Numbered from the stretch's first letter, positions 40,684 through 49,335 are shown. The stretch is DNA of 64,000 nucleotides from an uncultured Nocardioides sp. (GCF_947488515.1 NZ_CANKZF010000002.1:1214294-1278293); one strand, 5' to 3'. Notes: generated by a model not told the origin, from the letters alone. Translations and numbers: made by a program.

Positions 40684-41061
40684 TCAGCCCAACCGCGACA
40701 TGAACCGCTCGGCGTCGACGACGACCCGCGTGATCTCACCGGCGGCGAGGACCTTCCCGCTGGTGGCATCCCGCGCGCTGACGGTGAACCGGTGGAGGCG
40801 GCCGTCCTCGTAGGCGCTGGACGCGCTGACCTCGACCTCGGCGCCGACCGGGCTCGCCGCGAGGTGCTCGACCTGCACCCGCGTGCCGACGCTGGTCGAC
40901 CCGTCCGGCAGCACGGGCTCGACGCACGCGCAGGTCGCGGCCTCCAGCCACGCGAGCAGTCGTGGCGTACCGAGGACGGGCAGCGACCCGCTGCCGACTG
41001 CCGCGGCGGTGTCGTCGTCGGTGACCACGTAGGTCAGCGTGGCGGGCTCGAGCTGCGGCAT
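40684..41061 (-). CDS. Hotdog-fold thioesterase, FlK-like
   Basis: A 125-residue protein with a hotdog fold: LLAWLEAATCACVEPVL (catalytic helix region), SVGTRVQVEHLAASPVGAEVEV and ITRVVVDAERF. The Thr-x-Val-x-His-like TRVQVEH and the Glu before it match fluoroacetyl-CoA thioesterase-type enzymes, which hydrolyse short acyl-CoA. Single-gene unit, divergent from the second SigE-family sigma factor. Substrate unknown. Confidence 0.8.
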   Translation of the reverse strand: MPQLEPATLTYVVTDDDTAAAVGSGSLPVLGTPRLLAWLEAATCACVEPVLPDGSTSVGTRVQVEHLAASPVGAEVEVSASSAYEDGRLHRFTVSARDATSGKVLAAGEITRVVVDAERFMSRLG

Positions 41062-41128
41062 GGGCAGGCCTTCCGGGATTCATGGGGTCGGTGGGGCAAC
41101 CTGAGGGACTGACACACGTCTACCAGAC

Positions 41129-41674
41129 ATGAGCGCGAGGGCCGCAGGGGTGGGGATCGGGATCGAGCCGTCGGTGGACATCACCGAGCTCTACGCCGCC
41201 CACCGGCTCTCGCTGGTCAGGATGGCCGTGCTGCTGGTCGACGACTTCGCCTCGGCCGAGGACGTCGTCCAGGACGCGTTCACCGCGCTCGCCCGGCGCC
41301 CGGACGCCGTGAAGGACCCGTCGAAGGCGCTGGCCTACCTGCGCGCGTCGGTGGTCAACACGGCTCGCTCGGCGCTACGCCGGCGGCGTACGGCCCGGGC
41401 GTACTCGCCTCCTCACGACCTGTCACCACCCTCGCCCGAGGACAGCGCGGTGCTGGCGGAGGAGCACCGGGAGGTCATCGAGGCGTTGCACCAGCTCGCC
41501 CCCCGGCAGCGGGAGGTCCTGGTGCTGCGCTACTGGTCGAACCTGTCCGAGGCCGAGATCGCGCAGACGCTCTCGATCAGCCAGGGCACGGTCAAGTCGA
41601 CCGCCAGCCGCGCGCTCGTCGCGCTGGAGAAGGCCATGAAGTCCACGACGAGCTCGGGGAAGGAGGAGCGATGA
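41129..41674 (+). CDS. SigE-family ECF RNA polymerase sigma factor (second copy)
   Basis: A 181-residue ECF sigma factor: region 2 (ELYAAHRLSLVRMAVLLVDD, EDVVQDAFTALARR) and region 4 (LAPRQREVLVLRYWSNLSEAEIA, then SISQGTVKSTASRALVAL). It resembles the sigma factor at 4170 and, like it, overlaps the next gene by 4 bases (ATGA). The N-terminus before DITELYAAH is variable, so the true start could be later than ATG 41129. Confidence 0.9.
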   Translation: MSARAAGVGIGIEPSVDITELYAAHRLSLVRMAVLLVDDFASAEDVVQDAFTALARRPDAVKDPSKALAYLRASVVNTARSALRRRRTARAYSPPHDLSPPSPEDSAVLAEEHREVIEALHQLAPRQREVLVLRYWSNLSEAEIAQTLSISQGTVKSTASRALVALEKAMKSTTSSGKEER

Positions 41675-43077
41675 GCACGCCGGACACGATGTCGGAGATG
41701 GAGGACCGGCTGCGCGCCGCGCTCACCGCGCGCGCCGAGCAGGTGCGGCCCGAGCACCTCGCGCCGCTGACCCCGGTCGTGGAGCTGCGACCGCGCTGGC
41801 AGTCGCCGTGGGTCCTGATCGCGACTGCCGCAGTCGTCCTGCTCGTCCTCGGCATCGTCTTCCAGGGCGTGGCCCGCGACCCGCGCTCCGACGACGTCGC
41901 GCCGAAGCCCGACGAGCGGGTCGAGCTGCAGCTGCCTGCCGACGTCGGACGTGACTGGGACGCCGGCCCCGAGTCGACCCCCGCCAAGGTGGACCTCGAC
42001 GGGGACGGGACGAAGGAGACGGTCGACTTCCTGGCCGAGAAGACCAAGAACTACGACGGCCGGATCCGCCTGCAGACCACGCTCAGCAGCACCGGAAAGG
42101 AGGCGTACGGCCTCATGCAGGTCGCGTCGACGACGATCGGCATGACGGCCGAGGGAGTCATCGACGCCGACGGGGACGGCGACCAGGAGCTGGTCGTCTT
42201 CGACCCGGACCTCGACTCCACCGGTGGCGCGCCGCTCGTCTTCGACCTGCGCGACGGGCTGCTGGTCCAGGTCGTCCCCGAGGACCCGGAGCTGCTCCAG
42301 CGAGGCGACGTGCAGGTGCCCGGCAGCCAGACCGAGCTCTACGACCGGGTGCGCCTCCACCAGTACTGGATCTCCGGCGGCAGCCTCTTCTCGGGACGTT
42401 CGGAGGACTCATTCGCGCGTGGTGGCATGGACATGGTGCGTCCGCCCGCGGTCGTGCTCGAGTCGTGGGAGTGGCGCCTCGGCGACGACGGCGTCCTGCG
42501 TCCGGAGGCAGCCGGCTGTCGGGAGCTGACCTTCGACGTGCGCCCGTGCGGCGTCGACCAGAGCGAGCGGGTCCCCGACCTGGGCGCCCGGGTGGAGAGC
42601 TTCGTGGGCATCGGCGAGAGCGCCGAGGTCGCCAGCGGCTACCCCTTCTCGATGCGTGTGGAGGCCGGCGACCCGCCGGTGCTCGTCGTCGAGGGACCCG
42701 ACGGACGCACGCTGCGGCACGAGCTCGACGTCCCGGACCCGCTGGTGGCGACCGTGCAGCCGGAGAGCATCTTCTCCGACGGTGAGTCCCTCGTCGTGAC
42801 GTCGGCCTCCGACCCCACTCTCGTCCAGCTCCTGGTGCAGCGGGACGACCGGATCGTCGCGCTCGAGCCGGTCGGGGAGGTGCCGCTGGAGAATACCGAC
42901 GACAACCGCACGTGGCTCTCCGAGACCGGCTCGGTGGTGTCGGCCGTCGCCGATGACGACGGCTCCTGGCAGTTGTGGTTCTGGAAGATGACGTCGGGCA
43001 ACCGGGCGTTCGCGCTGCCGGGCGCCACGGTCTGCTTCGACGACGTCGACGACCCCACGTCCGTCCGGACCTGCTGA
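41671..43077 (+). CDS. Single-pass membrane protein paired with the second SigE-family sigma factor
   Basis: A 468-residue protein: about 45 cytoplasmic residues, one membrane helix (SPWVLIATAAVVLLVLGIVFQG, about 46-67) and a large exterior domain. Near residues 105-185 it contains Asp-rich FG-GAP/VCBS-like calcium loops (DLDGDGTKETVDFL and DADGDGDQELVVF). Two Cys near residues 286 and 294 and two near the C-terminus may pair. No zinc finger is visible in the cytoplasmic part. Start/stop overlap with the sigma gene suggests it controls, or is controlled by, that factor. Confidence 0.65.
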   Translation: MSTPDTMSEMEDRLRAALTARAEQVRPEHLAPLTPVVELRPRWQSPWVLIATAAVVLLVLGIVFQGVARDPRSDDVAPKPDERVELQLPADVGRDWDAGPESTPAKVDLDGDGTKETVDFLAEKTKNYDGRIRLQTTLSSTGKEAYGLMQVASTTIGMTAEGVIDADGDGDQELVVFDPDLDSTGGAPLVFDLRDGLLVQVVPEDPELLQRGDVQVPGSQTELYDRVRLHQYWISGGSLFSGRSEDSFARGGMDMVRPPAVVLESWEWRLGDDGVLRPEAAGCRELTFDVRPCGVDQSERVPDLGARVESFVGIGESAEVASGYPFSMRVEAGDPPVLVVEGPDGRTLRHELDVPDPLVATVQPESIFSDGESLVVTSASDPTLVQLLVQRDDRIVALEPVGEVPLENTDDNRTWLSETGSVVSAVADDDGSWQLWFWKMTSGNRAFALPGATVCFDDVDDPTSVRTC

Positions 43078-43083
43078 GCCCGC

Positions 43084-43566
43084 TCAGAACGTCTTGCTGA
43101 ACGCCAACAGGTCGACCCCGGGCACCGGCGACCAGTCGCGGCCGGGGTCACGGGTGTAACCGAGGCGTCCGTAGACCGTGTGTGCGGCGGCCATGGTCGC
43201 GAGGGACGACAGCGCCATCCCGGAGGCCCCGTGCTCGCGGGCGCGCTCCTCGCACAGCCGGGCGAGGGCTGTGCCCGCACCCGAGCCCTGGGCCGCCGGG
43301 TCGACCGCGAGCATCCGGAACTCGCCCTCGTCGTCGCGTCCGATCTCGCGCCACGGTGAGCCGGGCGGGCAGTAGGTGACGACGCCGACGACCCGGTCGT
43401 CGACCGCGGCCACCCACACCTCGGCCTGCGCGTCACGGGTCGCGACGTCGTGCAGCCGCTCGCGGTAGTCGTCCTCCGCGCCGGTCAGGAGCGGGTCGTA
43501 CGCCGCCACGCACACGTCGCCCGCGGCGGCGTGCTCCCCGGGCCTGATCCGACGGATCTCCACCAC
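43084..43566 (-). CDS. GNAT acetyltransferase
   Basis: A 160-residue acetyltransferase: FRMLAVDPAAQGSGAGTALARL is the acetyl-CoA-binding A motif (QGSGAG), followed by MALSSLATMAAAHTVYGRLGY as the B motif. The N-terminus EIRRIRPGEHAAAGDVCVAAY is that of GCN5-type enzymes. GTG 43566 or 43563. It begins 9 bases after the IlvG-like stop on the same strand, so it may be co-transcribed with it. The substrate is unknown. Confidence 0.85.
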   Translation of the reverse strand: MVEIRRIRPGEHAAAGDVCVAAYDPLLTGAEDDYRERLHDVATRDAQAEVWVAAVDDRVVGVVTYCPPGSPWREIGRDDEGEFRMLAVDPAAQGSGAGTALARLCEERAREHGASGMALSSLATMAAAHTVYGRLGYTRDPGRDWSPVPGVDLLAFSKTF

Positions 43567-43574
43567 CGAGGACC

Positions 43575-45245
43575 TCAGATGCCGAAGGTGTTGCGCGGGT
43601 AGGCCGCCTCGACGTCGGTGATCACGTTGACGAGGTAGGGCACGCCCGAGGCGTAGGCCCGGTCGAGGGCGGGCCCGATCTGCTTCGGGTCGGTGACGGT
43701 CTCGCCCGCGCCGCCGAGCGCCTTGACCACGTCGTCGTACGGCGTGCGCTGGGCGAGATCGGCGACGACGTCGTAGCCGTAGAGCATCTGCATCGGGCCC
43801 TTCTCCAGGCCCCAGGCGGAGTTGTTGCCCATCACCATGACGACCGGCAGGTCGTGGCGCACCAGCGTGTCGACGTCCATCAGCGAGAAGCCGGCGGCGC
43901 CGTCGCCGAGGAGGAGCGTGACCTGGGCGCTCGGCCGCGCGATGCGGGCCGCGATCGCCGCGCCGAGGCCGGCTCCGAGGCAGCCGTAGGGGCCGGGGTC
44001 GAGCCAGCCGCCGGGCCGCTTCGGCTCGACGTACTTGCCGGCGAAGGAGACGAAGTCGCCTCCGTCGCCGATCACGACCGAGTCGTCCTCGAGGCGGGGG
44101 ACCAGCTCGCCGTAGATGCGGGCCGGGTGGATCGGGTCGGCCTCGGCGGTGAGGAGCTGCGCGTCCCGCTCCGCGGCGGCCTTCACCTGGTCCCGCAGCT
44201 GGTCGGCCCACGCCTGCCAGTCGGGCTTGGCGCCGCCCTCGATCGCCTTCTGCAGGCCGTCGAGGACAGTGGTGAGGTCGCCCGCGACGGATGCAGCGAG
44301 CTCGGCGTGGCCGGAGACCTGGCCGGGGGAGTCGGCGATGTGGACGACCCGGGCGAACTCGCCCGTCGGGTTCTTGTCCGGGCCGCCGAAGGCGCCGTAA
44401 CCGAGGCGGAAGTCGAGGGGGGTGCCCACCACGACCACGAGGTCCGCCCCGGACAGTGCAGCACCGCGGGCCTTGGTGACCAGCGAGCGGTGCCCGCCGG
44501 GGATGACGCCGCGGCCCATGCCGTTGGTGAGGGTCGGGATGCCGAGGTCCTCGACGAAGCGCAGTGCGGCCGCCTCCGCGTGGTCGGCCCACACGTCGGT
44601 GCCGAGGATCAGGACGGGACGCTGCGCCCGCGCGAGCAGGCCGGCGATCGTGGCGATGGCGTCGCCGTCGGGCTCGATGCGGACGCCCTCGCCCGAGCCG
44701 ACCGTGCCGGATGCGGAGTTGAAGAACTCGTCCATCGGCACGTCGACGAAGACCGGACCGCGGTGGCTCGAGCGGGCCAGGGTGAAGGCCTCGTCGACGC
44801 CGGCCGCGACGTCGCCGGCGGTCATGATGGTCCGCGCCGCCTTCGCGACCGGAGCGATGATCGGCGGCTGGTCGAGCTCCTGCAGCGAGCCGGTGCCCCA
44901 GCGGTTCTGCGGGGCGCGGCCGCCGACCACGACCATCGGGGAGCCGGCGAACTGGGCCTGCGCGATCGCGCTGATGCCGTTGGTGACGCCGGGGCCGGCG
45001 GTGAGGACGGCCAGGCCGGGGACGCGGGTGAGCTTGCCGGTCGCCTCTGCGGCGAAGGCGGCGGTCTGCTCGTGGCGCACGTCGAGCAGCCGCATCTGCG
45101 GGTCGTCGCCATCCCCGTTGATCCGTACGGCGCCGTCGTACATCGGGAAGACGTGGGCTCCGGAGAGGGTGAACATCGTGTCCACGCCGTGGGCGCGGGC
45201 GACGTGCACGGCCAGCTCGCCGCTGTGTCCTGTGATCTCGCTCAT
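43575..45245 (-). CDS. Thiamine-diphosphate enzyme, acetolactate synthase (IlvG)-like
   Basis: A 556-residue ThDP enzyme with three domains: PYR (about 1-170; catalytic Glu in VRHEQTAAF), central (about 190-320) and PP (about 375-530; metal motif GDGAAGFSLMDVDTL to NNSAWG). AFAGSPMVVVGGRAPQ is conserved in this family. It resembles mycobacterial IlvG, annotated as acetolactate synthase but of uncertain activity; an oxalyl-CoA decarboxylase- or sulfoacetaldehyde-type reaction cannot be excluded. No FAD-site or small-subunit gene is adjacent, so it is probably not the main branched-chain enzyme. Confidence 0.83.
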   Translation of the reverse strand: MSEITGHSGELAVHVARAHGVDTMFTLSGAHVFPMYDGAVRINGDGDDPQMRLLDVRHEQTAAFAAEATGKLTRVPGLAVLTAGPGVTNGISAIAQAQFAGSPMVVVGGRAPQNRWGTGSLQELDQPPIIAPVAKAARTIMTAGDVAAGVDEAFTLARSSHRGPVFVDVPMDEFFNSASGTVGSGEGVRIEPDGDAIATIAGLLARAQRPVLILGTDVWADHAEAAALRFVEDLGIPTLTNGMGRGVIPGGHRSLVTKARGAALSGADLVVVVGTPLDFRLGYGAFGGPDKNPTGEFARVVHIADSPGQVSGHAELAASVAGDLTTVLDGLQKAIEGGAKPDWQAWADQLRDQVKAAAERDAQLLTAEADPIHPARIYGELVPRLEDDSVVIGDGGDFVSFAGKYVEPKRPGGWLDPGPYGCLGAGLGAAIAARIARPSAQVTLLLGDGAAGFSLMDVDTLVRHDLPVVMVMGNNSAWGLEKGPMQMLYGYDVVADLAQRTPYDDVVKALGGAGETVTDPKQIGPALDRAYASGVPYLVNVITDVEAAYPRNTFGI

Positions 45246-45252
45246 GTCCCGC

Positions 45253-45258
45253 AGGTTA
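45253..45258 (-). promoter_or_regulatory. -10 box TAACCT before the IlvG-like gene
   Basis: TAACCT on the minus strand, 7 bases before ATG 45245. Its first three bases are also the TAA stop codon of the DUF2785 gene upstream. Confidence 0.5.
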
Positions 45259-46110
45259 GCGGGTGTCTACTCGCAGGTAGGGAGCGTTGGTCATCCGCAG
45301 CGCCTCGATCACGACGAGGAGCAGGTCGGGCCGCACGGCGGGCGGCTCGTGACCCAGCGAGAGGTGCAGGAAGAGCGCGCGGAGGAACGCCTGCGGCGCC
45401 GCGGTCAGGGCGTAGGGGTCGTGGTCGACCGGCCCTCGGTAGGGGTTGGCCGCGGCCCCGATGCGGTGCACCCACGGCTCGAGGGCCTCGACGCCGAGCG
45501 TGTTGCGCCGCAGGACCTGCATCACCGCGGCGGCGAGGCGGTCCGGCTCGCCGGAGGCGAGGGGAGCGTCGGCAGGCTGGTCGAGGAGGCGCTCGGCCAC
45601 GATGTCCAGGAGCACCGTGTGCTCCGGCCCCGCCAGGTGGGGCGACTCGGCGAGCGCGCCCAGGGTGTCGGCGCCGTGGGCGACCGTGTGCGCCCACCCC
45701 TTCTCCGGGACGTAGCCGCGGGTGTCGCGCTCGGCAAGGAACCAGGTCATCGCCCGGTCGCCCCACTCGAGGATCTTCGCGCCCGGCAGCAGGTGCCGCT
45801 CGTTGTCACGCTCGATGCACGCGCCCAGGATCAGGACGCTGAAGCTGCGCCGGAAGACACTGTCGGTGCCGTCCTCGCCGACCCCGACCGAGAGCCCGGC
45901 GATCATGCCGTCACCGAGCCCGGCGAGCAGGTCGTCGTAGACGCCGTTGGCGATCCAGGTGGCGAGCGCGGGGAAGGCGGTGCCGTCGCGGACCTCTGGC
46001 CGGGTGGATCCGAGCATCGCGGTGAGCTCGGCCGTCAGCTCGTCGAGCGGGCGGTCCGAGGGGACCTCGAACCCGGCCTTCTGCACCCGTTCCCAGTAGC
46101 CGATCGACAT
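45256..46110 (-). CDS. DUF2785 protein
   Basis: A 284-residue, largely helical protein (ATG 46119 would add 3 residues). The GWAHTVAHGADTLGALA segment in the middle, with its paired His, and RLAAAVMQVLRR are typical of DUF2785, a family of alpha-alpha repeat-like proteins of unknown role. It contains no signal peptide or membrane helix. The stop codon overlaps the -10 box of the next gene on the strand. Divergent from pdtaS. Confidence 0.78.
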   Translation of the reverse strand: MSIGYWERVQKAGFEVPSDRPLDELTAELTAMLGSTRPEVRDGTAFPALATWIANGVYDDLLAGLGDGMIAGLSVGVGEDGTDSVFRRSFSVLILGACIERDNERHLLPGAKILEWGDRAMTWFLAERDTRGYVPEKGWAHTVAHGADTLGALAESPHLAGPEHTVLLDIVAERLLDQPADAPLASGEPDRLAAAVMQVLRRNTLGVEALEPWVHRIGAAANPYRGPVDHDPYALTAAPQAFLRALFLHLSLGHEPPAVRPDLLLVVIEALRMTNAPYLRVDTR

Positions 46111-46167
46111 GCGCCCCATCCTGCCAGCCCCCTCGGACGTCGTCCCAGTCCGGCCTCGGGCTGGCCC

Positions 46168-46173
46168 TAGGCT
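46168..46173 (+). promoter_or_regulatory. -10 box TAGGCT before pdtaS
   Basis: TAGGCT followed by 6 bases and GTG 46180, the leaderless spacing. Confidence 0.5.
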
Positions 46174-46179
46174 GGCCGG

Positions 46180-47658
46180 GTGCCCTCACTCCACGAGCTC
46201 GTGCGAGCCCACACCGACCTCGTCGAGGACGACGTCGCCTGGCTCCAGCTGCTCATGGCGGACTGGCAGATCCTCGCCGACCTGTCCTTCGCCGACCTCG
46301 TGCTGTGGCTCCCGGACCGGGAGGGCAGGGGCTACTGGGCGGGCGGCCAGATGCGCCCCACGACCGGCCCGACGGCGCTGGTGGACGACGTCCTGGGGAC
46401 CTTCATCCCGACCGGTCGCCGCCGGATGCTCGACGAGGCCTTCACGACCGGTCGCCTGGTCCGCGAGGGCGACCCGGAGTGGCGGGACGACGTGCCGGTG
46501 CGCGTGGAGGTCATCCCCGTGCGCCGGGCCGGCCGGGTGATCGCCACGATCGGTCGCAACACCAACCTGCTCGGCGTACGCACGCCCAGCCGGCTCGAGC
46601 TCAGCTACCTCCAGACGGCCGCCGACCTGACGCAGATGATCGCCGCGGGGCACTTCCCGCTCAGCGACCAGCGCAGCGACCACGCCGACTCACCGAGGGT
46701 GGGGGACGGGTTCGTCCGTCTCGACCCCGCCGGCCGGGTCGTCTACGCCAGTCCCAACGGCCTGTCGGCCTACCGCCGGCTCGGGCTGCAGGGAGACCTC
46801 GCCGGCCTGGTCCTGACCGACCTGACGCGTGAGCTGGTGCCGGCTCGCAGGCGACCCGACGAGGAGACGCTGAGCGCCGTGCTGGGCGGCCGCGACGGGC
46901 GCGCGACCGAGGTCGGCACCGACGAGGTCACCCTCATCGTGCGCAGCATCCCGCTACGTCCGCAGGGGGAGCGCAGCGGGGCGTTGCTGCTCGTGCGCGA
47001 CGTCACCGAGCTGCGCAGCCGTGACCGCGAGCTGGTCACCAAGGACGTGACCATCCGCGAGATCCACCACCGGGTGAAGAACAACCTGCAGACCGTCGCG
47101 GCGCTGCTGCGCCTGCAGGCGCGTCGTACGGTCGCCGAGGACGCCAAGGCGGCCCTCGAGGAGGCCGTGCGCCGGGTGGGATCGATCGCGATCGTGCACG
47201 AGACGCTGAGCCACGCGGTGGAGGAGACCGTCGACTTCGACGAGATCGCCGACCGGCTCGGCTCGATGGTCGTGGACGTCAGCGGGGTGGAGGTGCCGGT
47301 GCGCGTCGTGCGCGAGGGCTCCTTCGGCAAGCTGCCCTCGGAGGCGGCCACGCCGCTCGCGATGGTGCTGACCGAGCTGCTGCAGAACGCCGTCGAGCAC
47401 GGCTACTCCGACCAGGAGGTCGCGACGGTGGAGCGCGCGGGCCGCGTCGTGGTCACCGCTCGCCGCATCGTGGGTCGGCTGCACGTCGTGGTGGAGGACG
47501 ACGGTCGAGGCCTGCCCGACGACTTCGACCTCGACTCGTCGACCCAGCTGGGCCTCTCGATCGTGCGCACGCTGGTGGAGTCCGAGCTGGGCGGCGTGCT
47601 GGAGATCGGCCCCGGTAGCCGTGGCACGCGGGTGCAGGCGGACCTGCCGGTCGACTGA
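46180..47658 (+). CDS. pdtaS: Sensor histidine kinase PdtaS
   Basis: A 492-residue soluble kinase with an N-terminal GAF-like domain (about 1-150), a PAS domain (about 170-280), a HisKA_2 dimerisation helix with the phospho-acceptor in EIHHRVKNNLQTVAALLRLQ (His296/297) and a HATPase domain (TELLQNAVEHGYS N box; DDGRGLPDDF; LGLSIV). The order matches mycobacterial PdtaS, which signals through an RNA-binding antiterminator PdtaR encoded elsewhere; no PdtaR is in this window. In mycobacteria it lies next to whiB1, as here (3 bp between stops). Confidence 0.9.
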   Translation: MPSLHELVRAHTDLVEDDVAWLQLLMADWQILADLSFADLVLWLPDREGRGYWAGGQMRPTTGPTALVDDVLGTFIPTGRRRMLDEAFTTGRLVREGDPEWRDDVPVRVEVIPVRRAGRVIATIGRNTNLLGVRTPSRLELSYLQTAADLTQMIAAGHFPLSDQRSDHADSPRVGDGFVRLDPAGRVVYASPNGLSAYRRLGLQGDLAGLVLTDLTRELVPARRRPDEETLSAVLGGRDGRATEVGTDEVTLIVRSIPLRPQGERSGALLLVRDVTELRSRDRELVTKDVTIREIHHRVKNNLQTVAALLRLQARRTVAEDAKAALEEAVRRVGSIAIVHETLSHAVEETVDFDEIADRLGSMVVDVSGVEVPVRVVREGSFGKLPSEAATPLAMVLTELLQNAVEHGYSDQEVATVERAGRVVVTARRIVGRLHVVVEDDGRGLPDDFDLDSSTQLGLSIVRTLVESELGGVLEIGPGSRGTRVQADLPVD

Positions 47659-47660
47659 GG

Positions 47661-47912
47661 TCAGGCGGTGCGGATGCGCGCGCGGGCGTTGCGGCGCTTG
47701 AGCGCGCGACGCTCGTCCTCGCTGAGGCCGCCCCACACTCCGTGGTCCTGGCCGGCCTCGAGGGCCCAGGCAAGACACTGCTCGCGTACCTCACAGCGAC
47801 GGCAGACCTGCTTGGCCTCCTCGATCTGGAGGATCGCGGGACCGGTGTTGCCGATCGGGAAGAACAGCTCAGGGTCCTCGTCGAGGCATGCGGAGCGGCT
47901 GCGCCAATCCAT
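47661..47912 (-). CDS. whiB1: Iron-sulfur regulator WhiB1
   Basis: An 83-residue WhiB protein with the four cluster ligands at Cys9, Cys37, Cys40 and Cys46 (CRRCEVREQC), the GVWGG beta turn and a C-terminal basic tail (RRALKRRNARAR) for DNA binding. The pattern and length match M. tuberculosis WhiB1, an essential, NO-sensitive [4Fe-4S] regulator that binds region 4 of the main sigma factor. It converges with pdtaS. ATG 47912. Confidence 0.95.
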   Translation of the reverse strand: MDWRSRSACLDEDPELFFPIGNTGPAILQIEEAKQVCRRCEVREQCLAWALEAGQDHGVWGGLSEDERRALKRRNARARIRTA

Positions 47913-48012
47913 GGGTGGGGGATTCCCTCTTTCACATCACGTCGGGTTGCTGTTTACGGACGTTCAGCTGGGCCCGGGCGCCAGAATGCGCAGCGACCAG
48001 ACTTGCAACCTT

Positions 48013-48022
48013 TGAACGTTCA
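48013..48022. promoter_or_regulatory. Palindrome TGAACGTTCA upstream of whiB1
   Basis: A perfect 10-bp palindrome in the 156 bp between whiB1 and the divergent membrane protein gene; ACGTTCA recurs at about 47960. Possible regulator site; nothing links it to a specific protein. Confidence 0.35.
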
Positions 48023-48050
48023 CACAACCCCCAACGCTGGTCGTGTCGGT

Positions 48051-48066
48051 CACAACTACTGTTGTG
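48051..48066. promoter_or_regulatory. Inverted repeat CACAAC-TACT-GTTGTG
   Basis: Perfect 6-bp arms with a 4-bp spacer, ending 2 bases before GTG 48069. Likely to be a binding site that occludes the start, or part of a leaderless promoter. Confidence 0.45.
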
Positions 48067-48068
48067 CA

Positions 48069-48479
48069 GTGCCCGTTACGCCGAAGGCTGATACCCCTGG
48101 TCCAGACCCGGTCGCCCCACCCCCGCTCCAGGTGGCCGCCGCTCTCGTGGCCCTCGAGGCGTTGGTGCTCGTCGTGCTCGCCGTCCTCGAGCTGGCCAAC
48201 CTCCGCTCGATCCGGCTCACCATGGGCGTCACGACGACGGTGTTCTTCCTCGCCGCCGCGGCCGGGCTGGCGTGGTGCGCCTGGTCGCTCTGGAAGACCC
48301 GTCGCTGGGCCCGCGGGCCGGTCGTGATGGCCCAGCTGATCCAGCTGGGACTGGCGTGGAACTTCCGCGACGCCCCGACCACGCTGCTGGCGATCGGGCT
48401 GGCGGTCGCGGGCGTGGTGGTGATCGCCGGGCTGCTGCACCCGGCAACCACGCAGGTGCTGGAGGAGGACGCGACCTAG
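48069..48479 (+). CDS. Small integral membrane protein
   Basis: A 136-residue protein with four predicted membrane helices after a Pro-rich N-terminus (LQVAAALVALEALVLVVLAVLE; MGVTTTVFFLAAAAGLAW; QLGLAWNFRD region; LLAIGLAVAGVVVIAGLL). GTG 48069; earlier open frame runs through whiB1 and is shadow. A similar membrane protein sits beside whiB1 in mycobacteria (Rv3217c-like, from memory). Function unknown. Convergent with sigF. Confidence 0.78.
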   Translation: MPVTPKADTPGPDPVAPPPLQVAAALVALEALVLVVLAVLELANLRSIRLTMGVTTTVFFLAAAAGLAWCAWSLWKTRRWARGPVVMAQLIQLGLAWNFRDAPTTLLAIGLAVAGVVVIAGLLHPATTQVLEEDAT

Positions 48480-48485
48480 CGGCAG

Positions 48486-49334
48486 CTAGTCGGCCTCGAG
48501 CGACGTACGCAGCTGGGCGAGCGTGCGCGTCAGCAGGCGCGAGACGTGCATCTGCGAGACGCCGATCTCCTCGGCGATCTGCGACTGCGTCATGTTCTTG
48601 AAGAAGCGCAGCAGCAGGATCCGCTTCTCGCGCTCACCGAGCCCCTCGAGCAGCGGCTTGATCGACTCGCGGACCTCGACGTGCTCGATGTTGGCGTCCT
48701 CGACGCCGAGCGTGGCGAGCATGGCCGGCGGGCCGTCGTCGTTGTCGTCGGTGGCGTCGAGGGAGAGCGTCGCGTAGGCGTGGGAGGACTCGATGCCCTC
48801 CATGATCTCCTCCACGGTGCAGCCGATGACCTCGGCCAGCTCGCGCGGAGTGGGGGAGCGGCCGAGCTTCTGGGTGAGCTCGCCGGTGGCGCTCCCGATC
48901 TGCATCCGCAGCTCCTGGAGGCGGCGCGGCACCCGGATCGCCCAGCCCTTGTCGCGGAAGTGACGCTTGATCTCGCCGATCACCGTCGGCGTCGCGTAGG
49001 TGGAGAACTCCACGCCCCGGTCGGTCTCGAAGCGGTCGACCGCCTTGATCAGGCCGATCGTGCCGACCTGAACCAGGTCCTCGAACGGCTCCCCGCGGTT
49101 GCGGAAGCGTCGGGCGCAGTGCTCCACCAGCGACAGGTGGAGGTGCACCAGGTCGTCGCGCGCCATCGAGCGCACGGCGCTGCTCGCCTCGTCGTCGCGC
49201 AGCACGCTGAACAGCTCGGCGCTGCGCGCGCGCACGTGCTCGAGACCGCTGGGCACGACGTCGTCGTCGATCCCGCGGTCGAGGGCAGCCTCGGCTGCCG
49301 TGTCGTCCCCCGTGTCCCCCGTGACTGCGCTCAT
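48486..49334 (-). CDS. sigF: General stress/sporulation-type sigma factor SigF
   Basis: A 282-residue SigB/SigF-class sigma factor with region 2 (LVHLHLSLVEHCARRFRNRG, VQVGTIGLIKAVDRFE, FSTYATPTVIGEIKRHFRD), region 3 (VPRRLQELRMQIGSATGEL, RSPTPRELAEVIG) and region 4 (EREKRILLLRFFKNMTQSQIA, GVSQMHVSRLL). ATG 49334 begins one base after the stop of the rsbW-like gene, so both are one operon, as in other actinobacteria. Confidence 0.93.
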   Translation of the reverse strand: MSAVTGDTGDDTAAEAALDRGIDDDVVPSGLEHVRARSAELFSVLRDDEASSAVRSMARDDLVHLHLSLVEHCARRFRNRGEPFEDLVQVGTIGLIKAVDRFETDRGVEFSTYATPTVIGEIKRHFRDKGWAIRVPRRLQELRMQIGSATGELTQKLGRSPTPRELAEVIGCTVEEIMEGIESSHAYATLSLDATDDNDDGPPAMLATLGVEDANIEHVEVRESIKPLLEGLGEREKRILLLRFFKNMTQSQIAEEIGVSQMHVSRLLTRTLAQLRTSLEAD

Positions 49335-49335
49335 G

